Shown here in pieces: positions 51,019 through 59,689 of a DNA stretch of 64,000 nt. A program made the translations under genes and the position numbers. This stretch comes from Castellaniella denitrificans (GTDB taxonomy: Bacteria > Pseudomonadota > Gammaproteobacteria > Burkholderiales > Burkholderiaceae_B): assembly GCF_027214045.1 (NCBI RefSeq), contig NZ_JAPWHE010000004.1, positions 1 through 64,000 of the forward strand, written 5' to 3'. Below the pieces are notes generated by a model. That model was not told the origin of the DNA, did not search any database, and was given only the letters and a program-made list of their open reading frames with translations. Within the stretch, counting starts at the first letter, position 1. Each line of letters starts with the position of its first letter.

Positions 51019-52008
51019 TTACTTCAGCAGGTCGGCGACGCCGTCGCGTTCCTCGAGCAGTTCATTCAGGGTGAAGTCCATGCGCTCGCGCGAGAAGGCG
51101 TCGATTTCCAGACCGGTGACGCGGGTGTATTCGCCGTTGGCCGTGGTGACCGGCACGCCGTAGACGATGCCCTCGGGGATGCCGTAGGAGCCGTCGGACG
51201 GGACGCCCATGGTGACCCACTTGCCGTTGGTGCCCAGCACCCAGTCGTGGATGTGGTCGATGGCGGCGTTGGCGGCCGAGGCGGCCGAGGACAGGCCGCG
51301 TGCGGCGATGATGGCCGCGCCGCGCTTGCCCACGGTGGGGATGAAGGTATCGACGATCCAGGCGGGATCATTGATCAGGGCCTGGGCGGGCTGGCCGCCG
51401 ATGGTGGCGAAGCGCGTGTCCGGGTACATGGTGGGCGAGTGGTTGCCCCACACGACCAGCTTTTCGATGTCGGCCACGGCCTTGCCGGTCTTGGCGGCGA
51501 GTTGCGAGAGCGCGCGGTTGTGGTCCAGGCGCAGCATGGCGGTGAAGTTCTTGGCCGGCAGGTCCGGGGCGGACTTCATGGCGATGTAGGCGTTCGTGTT
51601 GGCCGGGTTGCCGACCACCAGCACCTTGACGTCGCGGCTGGCGACTTCGTTCAGGGCCTTGCCCTGGGCGGTGAAGATCTGGGCATTGACCTGCAGCAGG
51701 TCCTTGCGTTCCATGCCGGGGCCGCGCGGACGGGCGCCGACCAGCAGGGCGATGTCGGCGTCCTTGAAGGCGGTGCGCGGGTCGCTGTGGGCGCTCATGC
51801 CGGCCAGCAGCGGGAAGGCGCAGTCGTCCAGTTCCATCATCACGCCCTGCAGGGCTTTCTGGGCCTTCTCGTCGGGGATTTCGAGCAATTGCAGGATGAC
51901 GGGCTGGTCCTTGCCGAGCATTTCGCCCGAAGCGATGCGGAACAGCAGGGCATAGCCGATCTGGCCGGCGGCGCCGGTGACCGCGACGCGCATGGCGGGT
52001 TTGGACAT
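51019..52008 (-). CDS. mdh: Malate dehydrogenase
   Basis: NAD-dependent oxidation of malate to oxaloacetate. The 329-residue protein belongs to the cytosolic-type (LDH-like group 2) bacterial MDHs. The Rossmann loop is [25 protein letters not shown], substrate-binding [46 protein letters not shown], catalytic His in [14 protein letters not shown], and AKTGK. GGAGA precedes the ATG. A -35 TTGACG lies 2 bp from the 21-bp operator shared with acnB. Confidence 0.96.
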   Translation of the reverse strand: MSKPAMRVAVTGAAGQIGYALLFRIASGEMLGKDQPVILQLLEIPDEKAQKALQGVMMELDDCAFPLLAGMSAHSDPRTAFKDADIALLVGARPRGPGMERKDLLQVNAQIFTAQGKALNEVASRDVKVLVVGNPANTNAYIAMKSAPDLPAKNFTAMLRLDHNRALSQLAAKTGKAVADIEKLVVWGNHSPTMYPDTRFATIGGQPAQALINDPAWIVDTFIPTVGKRGAAIIAARGLSSAASAANAAIDHIHDWVLGTNGKWVTMGVPSDGSYGIPEGIVYGVPVTTANGEYTRVTGLEIDAFSRERMDFTLNELLEERDGVADLLK

Positions 52009-52093
52009 GGTGATTCTCCGATAGTGTGAGAGGATATCCGGGGGTATGCGAAATGCCGAAAAGAGTAGTGTATTTCATCGTCCAGCGTCAAGG

Positions 52094-52114
52094 GTCTTAT
52101 ATCTTATATAAGAC
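52094..52114. promoter_or_regulatory. 21-bp TCA operator between mdh and gntR-sdh
   Basis: Same 21-bp element as before acnB, in the opposite orientation (GTCTTATA-N5-TATAAGAC with the N5 reverse-complemented). On the mdh side it ends 2 bp from a TTGACG -35, the same spacing as at acnB. On the other side it lies 90 bp upstream of the likely gntR start, so it may also serve for autoregulation and control of sdh-gltA. Confidence 0.65.
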
Positions 52115-52203
52115 AGAAGAGTATTAGACATCCGGCCCGGGAAGTGCGAAAATGCGGCGTCTCATCCTGTAGCATGGCCGCACGGCAGCATCTCCTGACC
52201 GAC

Positions 52204-52974
52204 ATGTCCGACTCCCCCCCCATCGATCGACCGCAGACGCCGAGCCGCGCGCCGCACAGCGCCGCGTTCAGCCCCCTGTATCAGCAGATCAAGGGCCTGA
52301 TCCTGCAGGGCCTGGATCGGGGCGAATGGAAACCGGGCGAATCGATTCCCAGCGAACTCGAACTGGCGGCCCGGTTCCAGGTCAGCCAGGGCACCGTGCG
52401 CAAGGCCATCGACGAACTGGCTGCGGAGAACCTGCTGATCCGCCGCCAGGGCAAGGGCACCTTCGTGGCCACGCACAACGAGGCCAGGGTGCGCTACCGG
52501 TTCCTGCGCCTGACGCCCGATGACGGCCGCACCGGCGTGTCCAGCAGCCAGATTCTGGACTGCCGCCGCACCAAGGCCTCGGCGGAGATCGCCGCCGCCC
52601 TGGATCTGCGCGCCGGAGACGCGGTCGTGAACATGCGGCGCGCGTTGTCCTTCGATGACGTGCCCACCATTCTGGACGACATCTGGTTGCCGGGCAGCGT
52701 CTTCAAGGGCCTGACCCTGGAATCGCTGCTGCGCTACCGGGGGCCGGTCTACGCCCTGTTCGAGACCGAGTTCGGCGTCAGCATGGTGCGCGCCGAGGAA
52801 AAGATCCGCGCCGTGGCGGCGACCGACGTCCAGGCCGAACTGCTGCGGGTTCAGCCCGGCAGTCCGCTGCTCCAGGTCGAGCGCATCGCCTACACCTATG
52901 GCGACCGTCCCATGGAGTTGCGCCGGGGCCATTATGTCACGGAGCGTTACCATTACCGCAACAGTTTGAATTGA
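52204..52974 (+). CDS. GntR-family regulator, HutC/UTRA subgroup, of TCA genes
   Basis: A 256-residue transcription factor. Residues 20-90 are a winged helix (FSPLYQQIKGLILQGLDRGE, then SIPSELELAARFQVSQGTVRKAIDELAAENLLIRRQGKGTFVA). Residues 100-250 form a UTRA ligand-binding domain ending RGHYVTERYHYRNSLN. Ligand unknown; a TCA intermediate is plausible from context. It sits between mdh and sdhC, and its only neighbours are TCA genes. The ATG at 52204 is taken as start; 52174 and 52144 are possible. It is the best candidate to bind the 21-bp elements before mdh/gntR and acnB. Confidence 0.9.
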   Translation: MSDSPPIDRPQTPSRAPHSAAFSPLYQQIKGLILQGLDRGEWKPGESIPSELELAARFQVSQGTVRKAIDELAAENLLIRRQGKGTFVATHNEARVRYRFLRLTPDDGRTGVSSSQILDCRRTKASAEIAAALDLRAGDAVVNMRRALSFDDVPTILDDIWLPGSVFKGLTLESLLRYRGPVYALFETEFGVSMVRAEEKIRAVAATDVQAELLRVQPGSPLLQVERIAYTYGDRPMELRRGHYVTERYHYRNSLN

Positions 52975-53040
52975 CTCCCGGATGGGCGAAAATGCCGAGT
53001 GAGTCCCGAATTCCTTCCATCTTCCAACTACGAGGCCATC

Positions 53041-53454
53041 ATGTCTGAATCAGCCACAAAGCCGCGCCCGCAGTTCCGTAACCTGGGGTTGAGCGACCTC
53101 ATGAGTTACCGCCTGCCCCCGGCGGCCAAAGCATCCATCCTGCATCGGGTCAGCGGCGCGCTGCTGTTCCTGGCGCTGCCGCTGGTGATCGTGCCGTTGT
53201 TCGCGCAAAGCGTCCAGTCGCCCGATACCTTCGCCGCCATGAAGGAATGGGTCGCCAACCCGGCCTGTAAGATCGTGCTGCTGGTCCTGATGTGGGGCTA
53301 TTTCCACCATTTCTGCGCGGGCATCCGCTATCTGACGCTGGATATGCATGTGGGCAATGCGCGCGAACCCTCGCAGCGCTCCGGCGCCCTGGTGATCGGC
53401 GTGTCCCTGGCCCTGACCGTGGTCTTCGGCCTGAAACTTTTTGGAGCATGGTAA
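53041..53454 (+). CDS. sdhC: Succinate dehydrogenase cytochrome b556 subunit
   Basis: Membrane anchor that binds heme b and ubiquinone. The 137-residue protein has YRLPPAAKASILHRVSGALLF (quinone-site Ser/His region) and HHFCAGIRYLTLDMH with the heme-ligand His, within three hydrophobic helices. It starts at 53041, 66 bp after gntR. The stop codon overlaps the next start (TAATG). Confidence 0.94.
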   Translation: MSESATKPRPQFRNLGLSDLMSYRLPPAAKASILHRVSGALLFLALPLVIVPLFAQSVQSPDTFAAMKEWVANPACKIVLLVLMWGYFHHFCAGIRYLTLDMHVGNAREPSQRSGALVIGVSLALTVVFGLKLFGAW

Positions 53455-53834
53455 TGGCTCAAGAACGCATCGGCCGCAAGCGCCTGGTCGTGGGCGCGCA
53501 CTACGGCACCCGCGACTTCATCGTCCAGCGCGCCACCGCCGTCATCATGGCGGTCTACACCCTGGTCCTGGTCCTGTACGCGGTCCTGGTCCCCAGCCTG
53601 GATTTCGATTCCTGGCGCGCCTTTTTCGCCTTCACCCTCGGCGCGCTGCCGGTCGGGCAACTGCTGGCCACGCTGGCCTTCCTGTCGCTCGCCTGGCACG
53701 CCTGGGTCGGGGTGCGCGACATCTGGATGGACTACGCCCATTCCGACGGCCTGCGCCTGTTCCTGCAGGTCCTGACCATCCTGTGGCTGGTGGCCGCGGT
53801 GGTCTTCTTCGGTCAAATTCTCTGGAGTCTCTAA
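53454..53834 (+). CDS. sdhD: Succinate dehydrogenase hydrophobic membrane anchor
   Basis: Second membrane subunit of complex II. The 126-residue protein has three hydrophobic helices. HYGTRDFIVQRATAVIMAVYTLVL and SLAWHAWVGVRDIWMDYAHSDGLRL (heme-side His and quinone-site Tyr/Asp region) are typical SdhD motifs. It starts in the sdhC stop and is followed 1 bp later by sdhA. Confidence 0.93.
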   Translation: MAQERIGRKRLVVGAHYGTRDFIVQRATAVIMAVYTLVLVLYAVLVPSLDFDSWRAFFAFTLGALPVGQLLATLAFLSLAWHAWVGVRDIWMDYAHSDGLRLFLQVLTILWLVAAVVFFGQILWSL

Positions 53835-53835
53835 C

Positions 53836-55611
53836 GTGGCCGCTGTCAACAAATCCCTTCCGCGCCGCCAGTTCGATGTGGTGGTCGTCGGCGCCGGCGG
53901 AGCCGGCCTGCGTTGTTCCCTGCAACTGGCCCAGGCCGGCCTGTCCGTGGCCGTGCTGTCCAAGGTCTTCCCCACGCGCTCGCATACCGTGGCCGCCCAG
54001 GGCGGCGTCAGCGCCTCGCTGGGCAACATGAGCGAGGATCACTGGCAATGGCACATGTACGACACCGTCAAGGGCTCCGACTGGCTCGGCGACCAGGACG
54101 CGATCGAATTCATGGTCCGCGAAGCGCCCAACGCCGTGTACGAGCTCGAGCACTTCGGCATGCCCTTCGACCGCAACCCGGACGGCACCATCTACCAGCG
54201 CCCGTTCGGCGGCCACACGTCCCATTTCGGTGAAAAGCCGGTCCAGCGCGCCTGTGCCGCGGCCGACCGCACCGGCCACGCGATGCTGCACACGCTCTAC
54301 CAGCGCAATGTCGCCGCCCGCACCCAGTTCTTCGTCGAATGGATGGCGCTCGACCTGCTGCGCAACAACGACGGCGACGTGCTGGGCGTGACCGCGATGG
54401 AAATGGAAACCGGCGAAATCTACGTCCTGGAAGCCAAGCACACGGTGCTGGCCACCGGCGGCGCCGGCCGGATCTGGGCTGCGACCACCAATGCCTTCAT
54501 CAATACCGGCGACGGCCTGGGCATGGCCGCCCGCGCAGGCATCCCCTTGCAGGACATGGAATTCTGGCAGTTCCACCCCACCGGCGTGGCGGGCGCGGGC
54601 GTGCTGATCACCGAAGGCGTGCGCGGCGAAGGCGGTTTCCTGCTGAACAAGGACGGCGAGCGCTTCATGGAACGCTACGCGCCCCAACTGAAGGATCTGG
54701 CGCCGCGCGATTTCGTGTCGCGTTCGATGGACCAGGAAATCAAGGAAGGCCGCGGCTGCGGCGACGGCAGCTACGTGCTGCTCAAGCTCGATCACCTGGG
54801 CGCGGAAACCATCACCAAGCGTCTGCCGTCGATCCGCGAGATCGCCATCAAGTTCGCCAACATCGACCCGATCAAGGACCCGATCCCCGTCGTGCCGACG
54901 ATCCATTACCAGATGGGCGGCATTCCGGCCAATTACCACGGCCAGGTCGTCACCCGCGTCAACGGCCAGGAAAAGATCGTCAACGGTCTGTACGCGATCG
55001 GCGAATGCGCGGCGACCTCGGTGCACGGCGCCAACCGCCTGGGCACCAATTCCCTGCTGGACCTGATCGTGTTCGGGCGCTCGGCGGGCAACTTCATCGT
55101 GTCGCAGCATCCGGAACGCGAACACAGCCACAAGCCGCTGCCGGATACCGACATCGACGCCTCGCTGGACCGTGTCAACCGGCTGGAATCCCGCACCTCG
55201 GGCGAAAAGGCCCAGGACGTGGCCAACAAGATGCGCGTGGCCATGCAGGCCCACTGCGGTGTGTTCCGCAAGCTGGATCTCCTCAAAGAAGGCGCGCAGG
55301 TCGTCGCCGACCTGGTGCCCGAAGTCCAGGACATCTATTTCGCCGACAAGTCCAAGGTCTTCAACACCGCCCGCATCGAGGCCCTCGAAGTCGCCAACAT
55401 GATCGAGGTCGCCCGCGCCACCACGAAATCGGCGGCCAACCGCCTGGAATCGCGCGGCGCCCATGCCCTGGAAGAATACCCTGAGCGCGACGATGTGAAC
55501 TGGCTCAAGCACACCCTGTGGTTCTCGGAGGACGACCGCCTCGAATACACCCCGGTGCGCATGCAGCCCCTGACTGTGGACAGCATCCCGCCCAAGCCGC
55601 GCACCTTCTAA
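53836..55611 (+). CDS. sdhA: Succinate dehydrogenase flavoprotein subunit
   Basis: Catalytic subunit that oxidises succinate, with covalently bound FAD. The 591-residue chain has the dinucleotide fold FDVVVVGAGGAGLRCSLQLA, the FAD-linkage motif FPTRSHTVAAQGGVSASLGN (His attachment), PTGVAGAGVLITEGVRGEGGFL, HYQMGGIPANYHGQVV and GECAATSVHGANRLGTNSLLDLIVFGR. Translation starts at GTG. Confidence 0.97.
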   Translation: MAAVNKSLPRRQFDVVVVGAGGAGLRCSLQLAQAGLSVAVLSKVFPTRSHTVAAQGGVSASLGNMSEDHWQWHMYDTVKGSDWLGDQDAIEFMVREAPNAVYELEHFGMPFDRNPDGTIYQRPFGGHTSHFGEKPVQRACAAADRTGHAMLHTLYQRNVAARTQFFVEWMALDLLRNNDGDVLGVTAMEMETGEIYVLEAKHTVLATGGAGRIWAATTNAFINTGDGLGMAARAGIPLQDMEFWQFHPTGVAGAGVLITEGVRGEGGFLLNKDGERFMERYAPQLKDLAPRDFVSRSMDQEIKEGRGCGDGSYVLLKLDHLGAETITKRLPSIREIAIKFANIDPIKDPIPVVPTIHYQMGGIPANYHGQVVTRVNGQEKIVNGLYAIGECAATSVHGANRLGTNSLLDLIVFGRSAGNFIVSQHPEREHSHKPLPDTDIDASLDRVNRLESRTSGEKAQDVANKMRVAMQAHCGVFRKLDLLKEGAQVVADLVPEVQDIYFADKSKVFNTARIEALEVANMIEVARATTKSAANRLESRGAHALEEYPERDDVNWLKHTLWFSEDDRLEYTPVRMQPLTVDSIPPKPRTF

Positions 55612-55624
55612 TCTGGATATCGTC

Positions 55625-56341
55625 ATGAGTGAAAAACGCATCGTGAAATTCGAGATCTACCGCTACGATCCGGACAAGGACGAGCGGCCGTACATGCAGA
55701 AATTCGAGGTCGAGCTGCAGCCCACCGACAAGATGCTGCTGGACGCGATCCTGCGCATCAAGAACGAGCTCGACGACAGCCTGGCCCTGCGCCGGTCCTG
55801 CCGCGAGGGCGTGTGCGGGTCCGACGCCATGAACATCAACGGCAAGAACGGCCTGGCGTGCACGACCAACTTGCGCGAACTGAAGGAACCCATCGTCCTC
55901 AAGCCGCTGCCCGGCCTGCCCGTGGTGCGCGACCTGATCGTGGACATGACCTTCTTCTTCGATCAATACCATTCGATCAAGCCCTACCTGATCAACGACA
56001 CGCCGCCGCCCGAAAAGGAACGCCTCCAGACCCCCGAGGAACGCGAGGAACTGAACGGCCTGTACGAGTGCATCCTGTGCGGCTCCTGCTCGACCGCCTG
56101 TCCGTCCTTCTGGTGGAATCCTGACAAATTCGTCGGCCCGGCCGGCCTGCTCCAGGCCTACCGCTTCATCGCCGATTCGCGCGACGAGGCCACCGGCGAA
56201 CGGCTGGACAACCTGGAAGACCCCTATCGCCTGTTCCGCTGCCACACGATCATGAACTGCACGGACGTCTGCCCCAAGGGGCTGAATCCGTCGGCCGCGA
56301 TCGGCAAGATCAAGGAAATGCTCGTGCGGCGCACGGTCTAG
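55625..56341 (+). CDS. sdhB: Succinate dehydrogenase iron-sulfur subunit
   Basis: Carries electrons from FAD to quinone. The 238-residue protein has the 2Fe-2S motif RRSCREGVCGSDAMNINGKNGLACTTN, the 4Fe-4S motif CILCGSCSTACPSFWWNPDKF and the 3Fe-4S region RCHTIMNCTDVCPKGLNPSAAIGKIK. Complete and typical. It lies 13 bp behind sdhA in the operon. Confidence 0.97.
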   Translation: MSEKRIVKFEIYRYDPDKDERPYMQKFEVELQPTDKMLLDAILRIKNELDDSLALRRSCREGVCGSDAMNINGKNGLACTTNLRELKEPIVLKPLPGLPVVRDLIVDMTFFFDQYHSIKPYLINDTPPPEKERLQTPEEREELNGLYECILCGSCSTACPSFWWNPDKFVGPAGLLQAYRFIADSRDEATGERLDNLEDPYRLFRCHTIMNCTDVCPKGLNPSAAIGKIKEMLVRRTV

Positions 56342-56350
56342 GGTCAGGGC

Positions 56351-56614
56351 ATGTCTGGCGATCTGTCCGATCTGGACCGCGCCCGCCTGCGCTGGCGGGC
56401 GCGGCGCGGTCTGCTCGAGAACGACCTCATCATCACGCGCTTCCTGGACGCCCGCGAAGCGCAGTTGACCGAGACCGACGTCCGGGCATTGACGCAGCTT
56501 TTCGAAATGGGCGACAACGAATTGCTCGATGTTCTGCTGGGACGCGCGGACCTGTCGGGGGCGTACGACGACCCCGTCATCCGCCGGCTCGTCGAGCAGA
56601 TGAAAGCGCTGTAA
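56351..56614 (+). CDS. sdhE: SDH assembly factor SdhE
   Basis: Small soluble protein that promotes flavinylation of SdhA. The 87-residue product has the signature RARLRWRARRGLLENDLIITRFLDA, including the conserved RG dipeptide needed for flavinylation, and DNELLDVLLGR. AGGG-rich sequence precedes the ATG. It lies between sdhB and gltA. Confidence 0.95.
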   Translation: MSGDLSDLDRARLRWRARRGLLENDLIITRFLDAREAQLTETDVRALTQLFEMGDNELLDVLLGRADLSGAYDDPVIRRLVEQMKAL

Positions 56615-56631
56615 CTTAAAGGAAGATTCAC

Positions 56632-57927
56632 ATGCAGCTATCCGATAAAAAAGCCACGCTGTCGTTCTCCGACGGCAGCCCCTCGGTCGAGTTTCCGGTC
56701 TACCAGGGCACGGTGGGCCCGGACGTGATCGACATCCGCAAGCTCTACGGCCAGACCGGGATGTTCACCTACGATCCCGGCTTCATGGCGACGGCCTCCT
56801 GCGAATCCGCCATCACCTACATCGATGGCGACAAGGGCCAGTTGATGTATCGCGGCTACCCGATCGACCAACTGGCGACGAACTGCGATTTCCTGTCCGT
56901 GGCCTACCTGATCATGAACGGCGAACTGCCCGACGACCGGCAGAAACAGGAATTCGACAGCCTGGTCACGCACCACACCCTGGTGCATGAGCAGATGCAC
57001 ACTTTCCTGCAGGGCTTCCGCCGCGACGCGCACCCGATGGCGGTGCTGACGGGGCTGGTGGGGGCGCTGTCGGCCTTCTACCACGACTCCACGGACATCA
57101 CCAATCCGCACCATCGCGAAGTCTCCGCGATCCGCCTGATCGCCAAGCTGCCGACCCTGGTCGCCATGGCGTACAAGCATTCCCTGGGCCAGCCTTTCAT
57201 CTATCCGCAGAACGATCTGTCCTACACGGGCAATTTCCTGCGCATGATGTTCGCCACGCCCTGCGACGACTACAAGGTCAACGACGTCGTGGAACGTGCG
57301 CTGGACCGCATCTTCATCCTGCACGCCGACCACGAGCAGAACGCCTCCACTTCCACGGTGCGCCTGTGCGGTTCCTCGGGTACCAACCCGTTCGCCGCGA
57401 TCGCGGCCGGCGTGGCCTGCCTGTGGGGCCCGGCGCACGGCGGCGCCAACGAGGCCTGCCTGAACATGCTGGAAAGCATCCAGGCCCAGGGCGGCGTGGC
57501 CAAGGTCGGCGAGTTCATGGAAAAGGTCAAGGACAAGAATTCCGGCGTGCGCCTGATGGGCTTCGGTCACCGGGTCTACAAGAACTACGACCCGCGCGCC
57601 AAGCTGATGCAGGAAACCTGCCGCGAAGTCCTGGATTCCCTGGGCCTGCACAATGATCCGCTGTTCAAGCTGGCCATGGAACTTGAGCGCATCGCCCTGG
57701 AAGATCCGTACTTCGTGGAACGCAAGCTCTACCCGAACGTGGACTTCTACTCGGGCATCGTCCAGCGCGCCATCGGCATCCCGACCTCGCTGTTTACGGC
57801 GATCTTCGCCCTGGCCCGCACGGTGGGCTGGATCGCCCAGTGGAACGAGATGCTGTCCGATCCCAACTACAAGATCGGCCGGCCGCGCCAGTTGTACACC
57901 GGCGCCACGGCGCGCGACGTGAAATAA
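56632..57927 (+). CDS. gltA: Citrate synthase (type II)
   Basis: First TCA cycle step. The 431-residue protein matches hexameric type II citrate synthases: [80 protein letters not shown] (catalytic His), [19 protein letters not shown] (second His), and the catalytic Asp in [43 protein letters not shown] precedes the ATG. It ends the gntR-sdhCDAB-sdhE-gltA run. Confidence 0.97.
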   Translation: MQLSDKKATLSFSDGSPSVEFPVYQGTVGPDVIDIRKLYGQTGMFTYDPGFMATASCESAITYIDGDKGQLMYRGYPIDQLATNCDFLSVAYLIMNGELPDDRQKQEFDSLVTHHTLVHEQMHTFLQGFRRDAHPMAVLTGLVGALSAFYHDSTDITNPHHREVSAIRLIAKLPTLVAMAYKHSLGQPFIYPQNDLSYTGNFLRMMFATPCDDYKVNDVVERALDRIFILHADHEQNASTSTVRLCGSSGTNPFAAIAAGVACLWGPAHGGANEACLNMLESIQAQGGVAKVGEFMEKVKDKNSGVRLMGFGHRVYKNYDPRAKLMQETCREVLDSLGLHNDPLFKLAMELERIALEDPYFVERKLYPNVDFYSGIVQRAIGIPTSLFTAIFALARTVGWIAQWNEMLSDPNYKIGRPRQLYTGATARDVK

Positions 57928-57972
57928 CGCCGCTCAGCGGCCGTCAGGGTTTCCTGGCGGCTGTGACGGCGC

Positions 57973-58018
57973 CTCGAAATGCAAGAGCGGGCCCATGGGC
58001 CCGCTCTTGCATTTCGAG
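57973..58018. repeat. 46-bp perfect palindrome between convergent gltA and tssA
   Basis: Two arms of 23 bp meet with no spacer; the centre reads GGGCCCATGGGCCC. The outermost bases are CTCGAAATGC. As RNA it would form a long hairpin in either direction, but there is no T-tract on either side. It ends 10 bp before the tssA stop. Probably a bidirectional terminator or transcription barrier; the exact symmetry is unusual. Confidence 0.7.
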
Positions 58019-58027
58019 ATCAGGGGA

Positions 58028-59665
58028 TCATCGCAGCAGTGCGCCCGGGTCCAATTGTGCCAGGGCCAGGCGGGCCTGTTCGATCAGCGCCTGCCCGGCG
58101 GCGGCCAGGTGCGCGTCTTCCGCAGGGTCCGGCCGGGGTTGCATCCGGTTCAGGGCACGCAGAATGGTTTGCCAGCTGCGGCGAGCCAGGTCCGGTTCCC
58201 AGGCGCCCAGATCGTGCTTCAGGCACTCATCGGCCAGATGCCGGGCCAGCGCCTGAGGCGAGGCCTGGGGCGCTATTTGCGGCAAAGCTTCCAGCATGGC
58301 CAGGCGGGCCAGGAACCGGTCACGTCCGGCCCAGGTGGTTTCGATCAGCGTCTGATAGATCTGCAGGGCCTGATCGGTTTGGCCATCCGCCAGCGCGGTG
58401 CGTGCCTGTGTCAGGGCCTGGCTGGCCCGGTCGGCGGGCCCGTCGCCCGAGGACTGCCGGGCGGCCCGGCAACTGGCCAGCCATTGCCGGGTGGCCTCGC
58501 TGGCAAAGGGAGTGCCGTCCGAAAACGCCAGGTGTTCGATGTCCGGCACCCGTTGGGTGAAGCACAGGACATGATCGATGACGGCTTGCCGCAGGGGGGC
58601 GCCGGCGCTGCCCATCAGGCTGAAACCGCGGGCCGATTCGCGGTCCAGATCCAGCCAGTAGGGAAAGGTGGCCAGGCGGGACTCGCAGAACTCGATCAGT
58701 CCTTCGGCATTGCCGTTCTGCATGATGGTGGCGAAGGCGTCCTGGATGGCTACCGGCGGTGGCATCAGGGCCGTGATGCCTTGCTGGGACGGGGGGGCGG
58801 CCAGGATGACGGCGCGGGCCGTCAGGCGGCACAGATCGATGCTGGCGGGATTGAGCGGGCTCAGGCTCCTGAGCGCGCTGCCAAGCTGGCCAAGGTGATC
58901 CAGCGCCGGCTGCATGGCATGCAGCACGGCGTCCTCGCTGTCCAGGGCCATGTGCTGATCTCCGCCTGGGCGGAAGGCGGCCGGCGCGGGAGACGGCGCT
59001 GACGAGGCGGCAGCCGGTGCGGCCGCACCCTGCGGTTGGGATGCGGCCGCACCGGTGGGCATTTCGGCCGTGCCGGAAGAAGACGGCGCACGCTCCTCGG
59101 ATGTGGCGGGCTGAGGCTCGGGTTCGATGCGTGACAGGCGGCGGATACGTTGGATCAGGGGTTGCAGCGGCGGGCATTCTGGATCCAGCTCGCCCAGGCG
59201 CGTATCGAGCGACTGGGCGTCATCGAGCATGGCCTGATGAAACGGGGGCTGAAGAGGGGCGATCTCTTCCTGGCCGTCCAGCCAGTCCGAGGCGCGTTCA
59301 ACCCACCACTGCAGCGCATTGCGGCGTCCGCGCAGGCGCTTGAGCGGCGGCTGGGCGCTGTCCCAGAAACGGGCGATCAATTGTTCATGCAGTCGCAAGC
59401 CGGCCGCCAGGCCCTCGATGCCCCGGGATTGCATCCAGGCGGCCGACAGCCAGGCGGCCAGCATGAAATCCTTGCTCTGCTGGGCCAGCAGACGGCTGGC
59501 CGTGGTTTCGACTTTCAGCCAATCGATCTGTCCTGTGCTGGACGGACTGGACATCTTGTCGATTTCGGCGGTCAGGCCGTCGTATTCTTCGCCGGACCGG
59601 ATGTCGGTGCCGCCGGGGTTTGGCCCGGAAATGGGGAGCAGCAGGGATTCTGTATCGAGGGTCAT
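58028..59665 (-). CDS. tssA: Type VI secretion protein TssA (VasJ/ImpA type)
   Basis: Cap and baseplate-linked protein that guides sheath and tube assembly in T6SS. The 545-residue chain has the ImpA N-terminal domain: ISGPNPGGTDIRSGEEYDGL, then DWLKVETTASRLLAQQSKDFMLAAWLSAAWMQSRG. A Pro/Ala-rich linker (about 180-235) and a C-terminal VasJ-type domain with helical repeats (ASQALTQARTALADGQTDQALQIYQTLIE) follow. It is the last gene of a leftward T6SS run. Confidence 0.85.
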   Translation of the reverse strand: MTLDTESLLLPISGPNPGGTDIRSGEEYDGLTAEIDKMSSPSSTGQIDWLKVETTASRLLAQQSKDFMLAAWLSAAWMQSRGIEGLAAGLRLHEQLIARFWDSAQPPLKRLRGRRNALQWWVERASDWLDGQEEIAPLQPPFHQAMLDDAQSLDTRLGELDPECPPLQPLIQRIRRLSRIEPEPQPATSEERAPSSSGTAEMPTGAAASQPQGAAAPAAASSAPSPAPAAFRPGGDQHMALDSEDAVLHAMQPALDHLGQLGSALRSLSPLNPASIDLCRLTARAVILAAPPSQQGITALMPPPVAIQDAFATIMQNGNAEGLIEFCESRLATFPYWLDLDRESARGFSLMGSAGAPLRQAVIDHVLCFTQRVPDIEHLAFSDGTPFASEATRQWLASCRAARQSSGDGPADRASQALTQARTALADGQTDQALQIYQTLIETTWAGRDRFLARLAMLEALPQIAPQASPQALARHLADECLKHDLGAWEPDLARRSWQTILRALNRMQPRPDPAEDAHLAAAGQALIEQARLALAQLDPGALLR

Positions 59666-59689
59666 GCGGGTCTTGGTGATGCCGGAGGA

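Noticed and set aside
52981-53040. A third copy of the 21-bp TCA operator directly before sdhC
   Set aside because: The gap between gntR and sdhC contains no match to the element; sdh is probably read from the gntR promoter.
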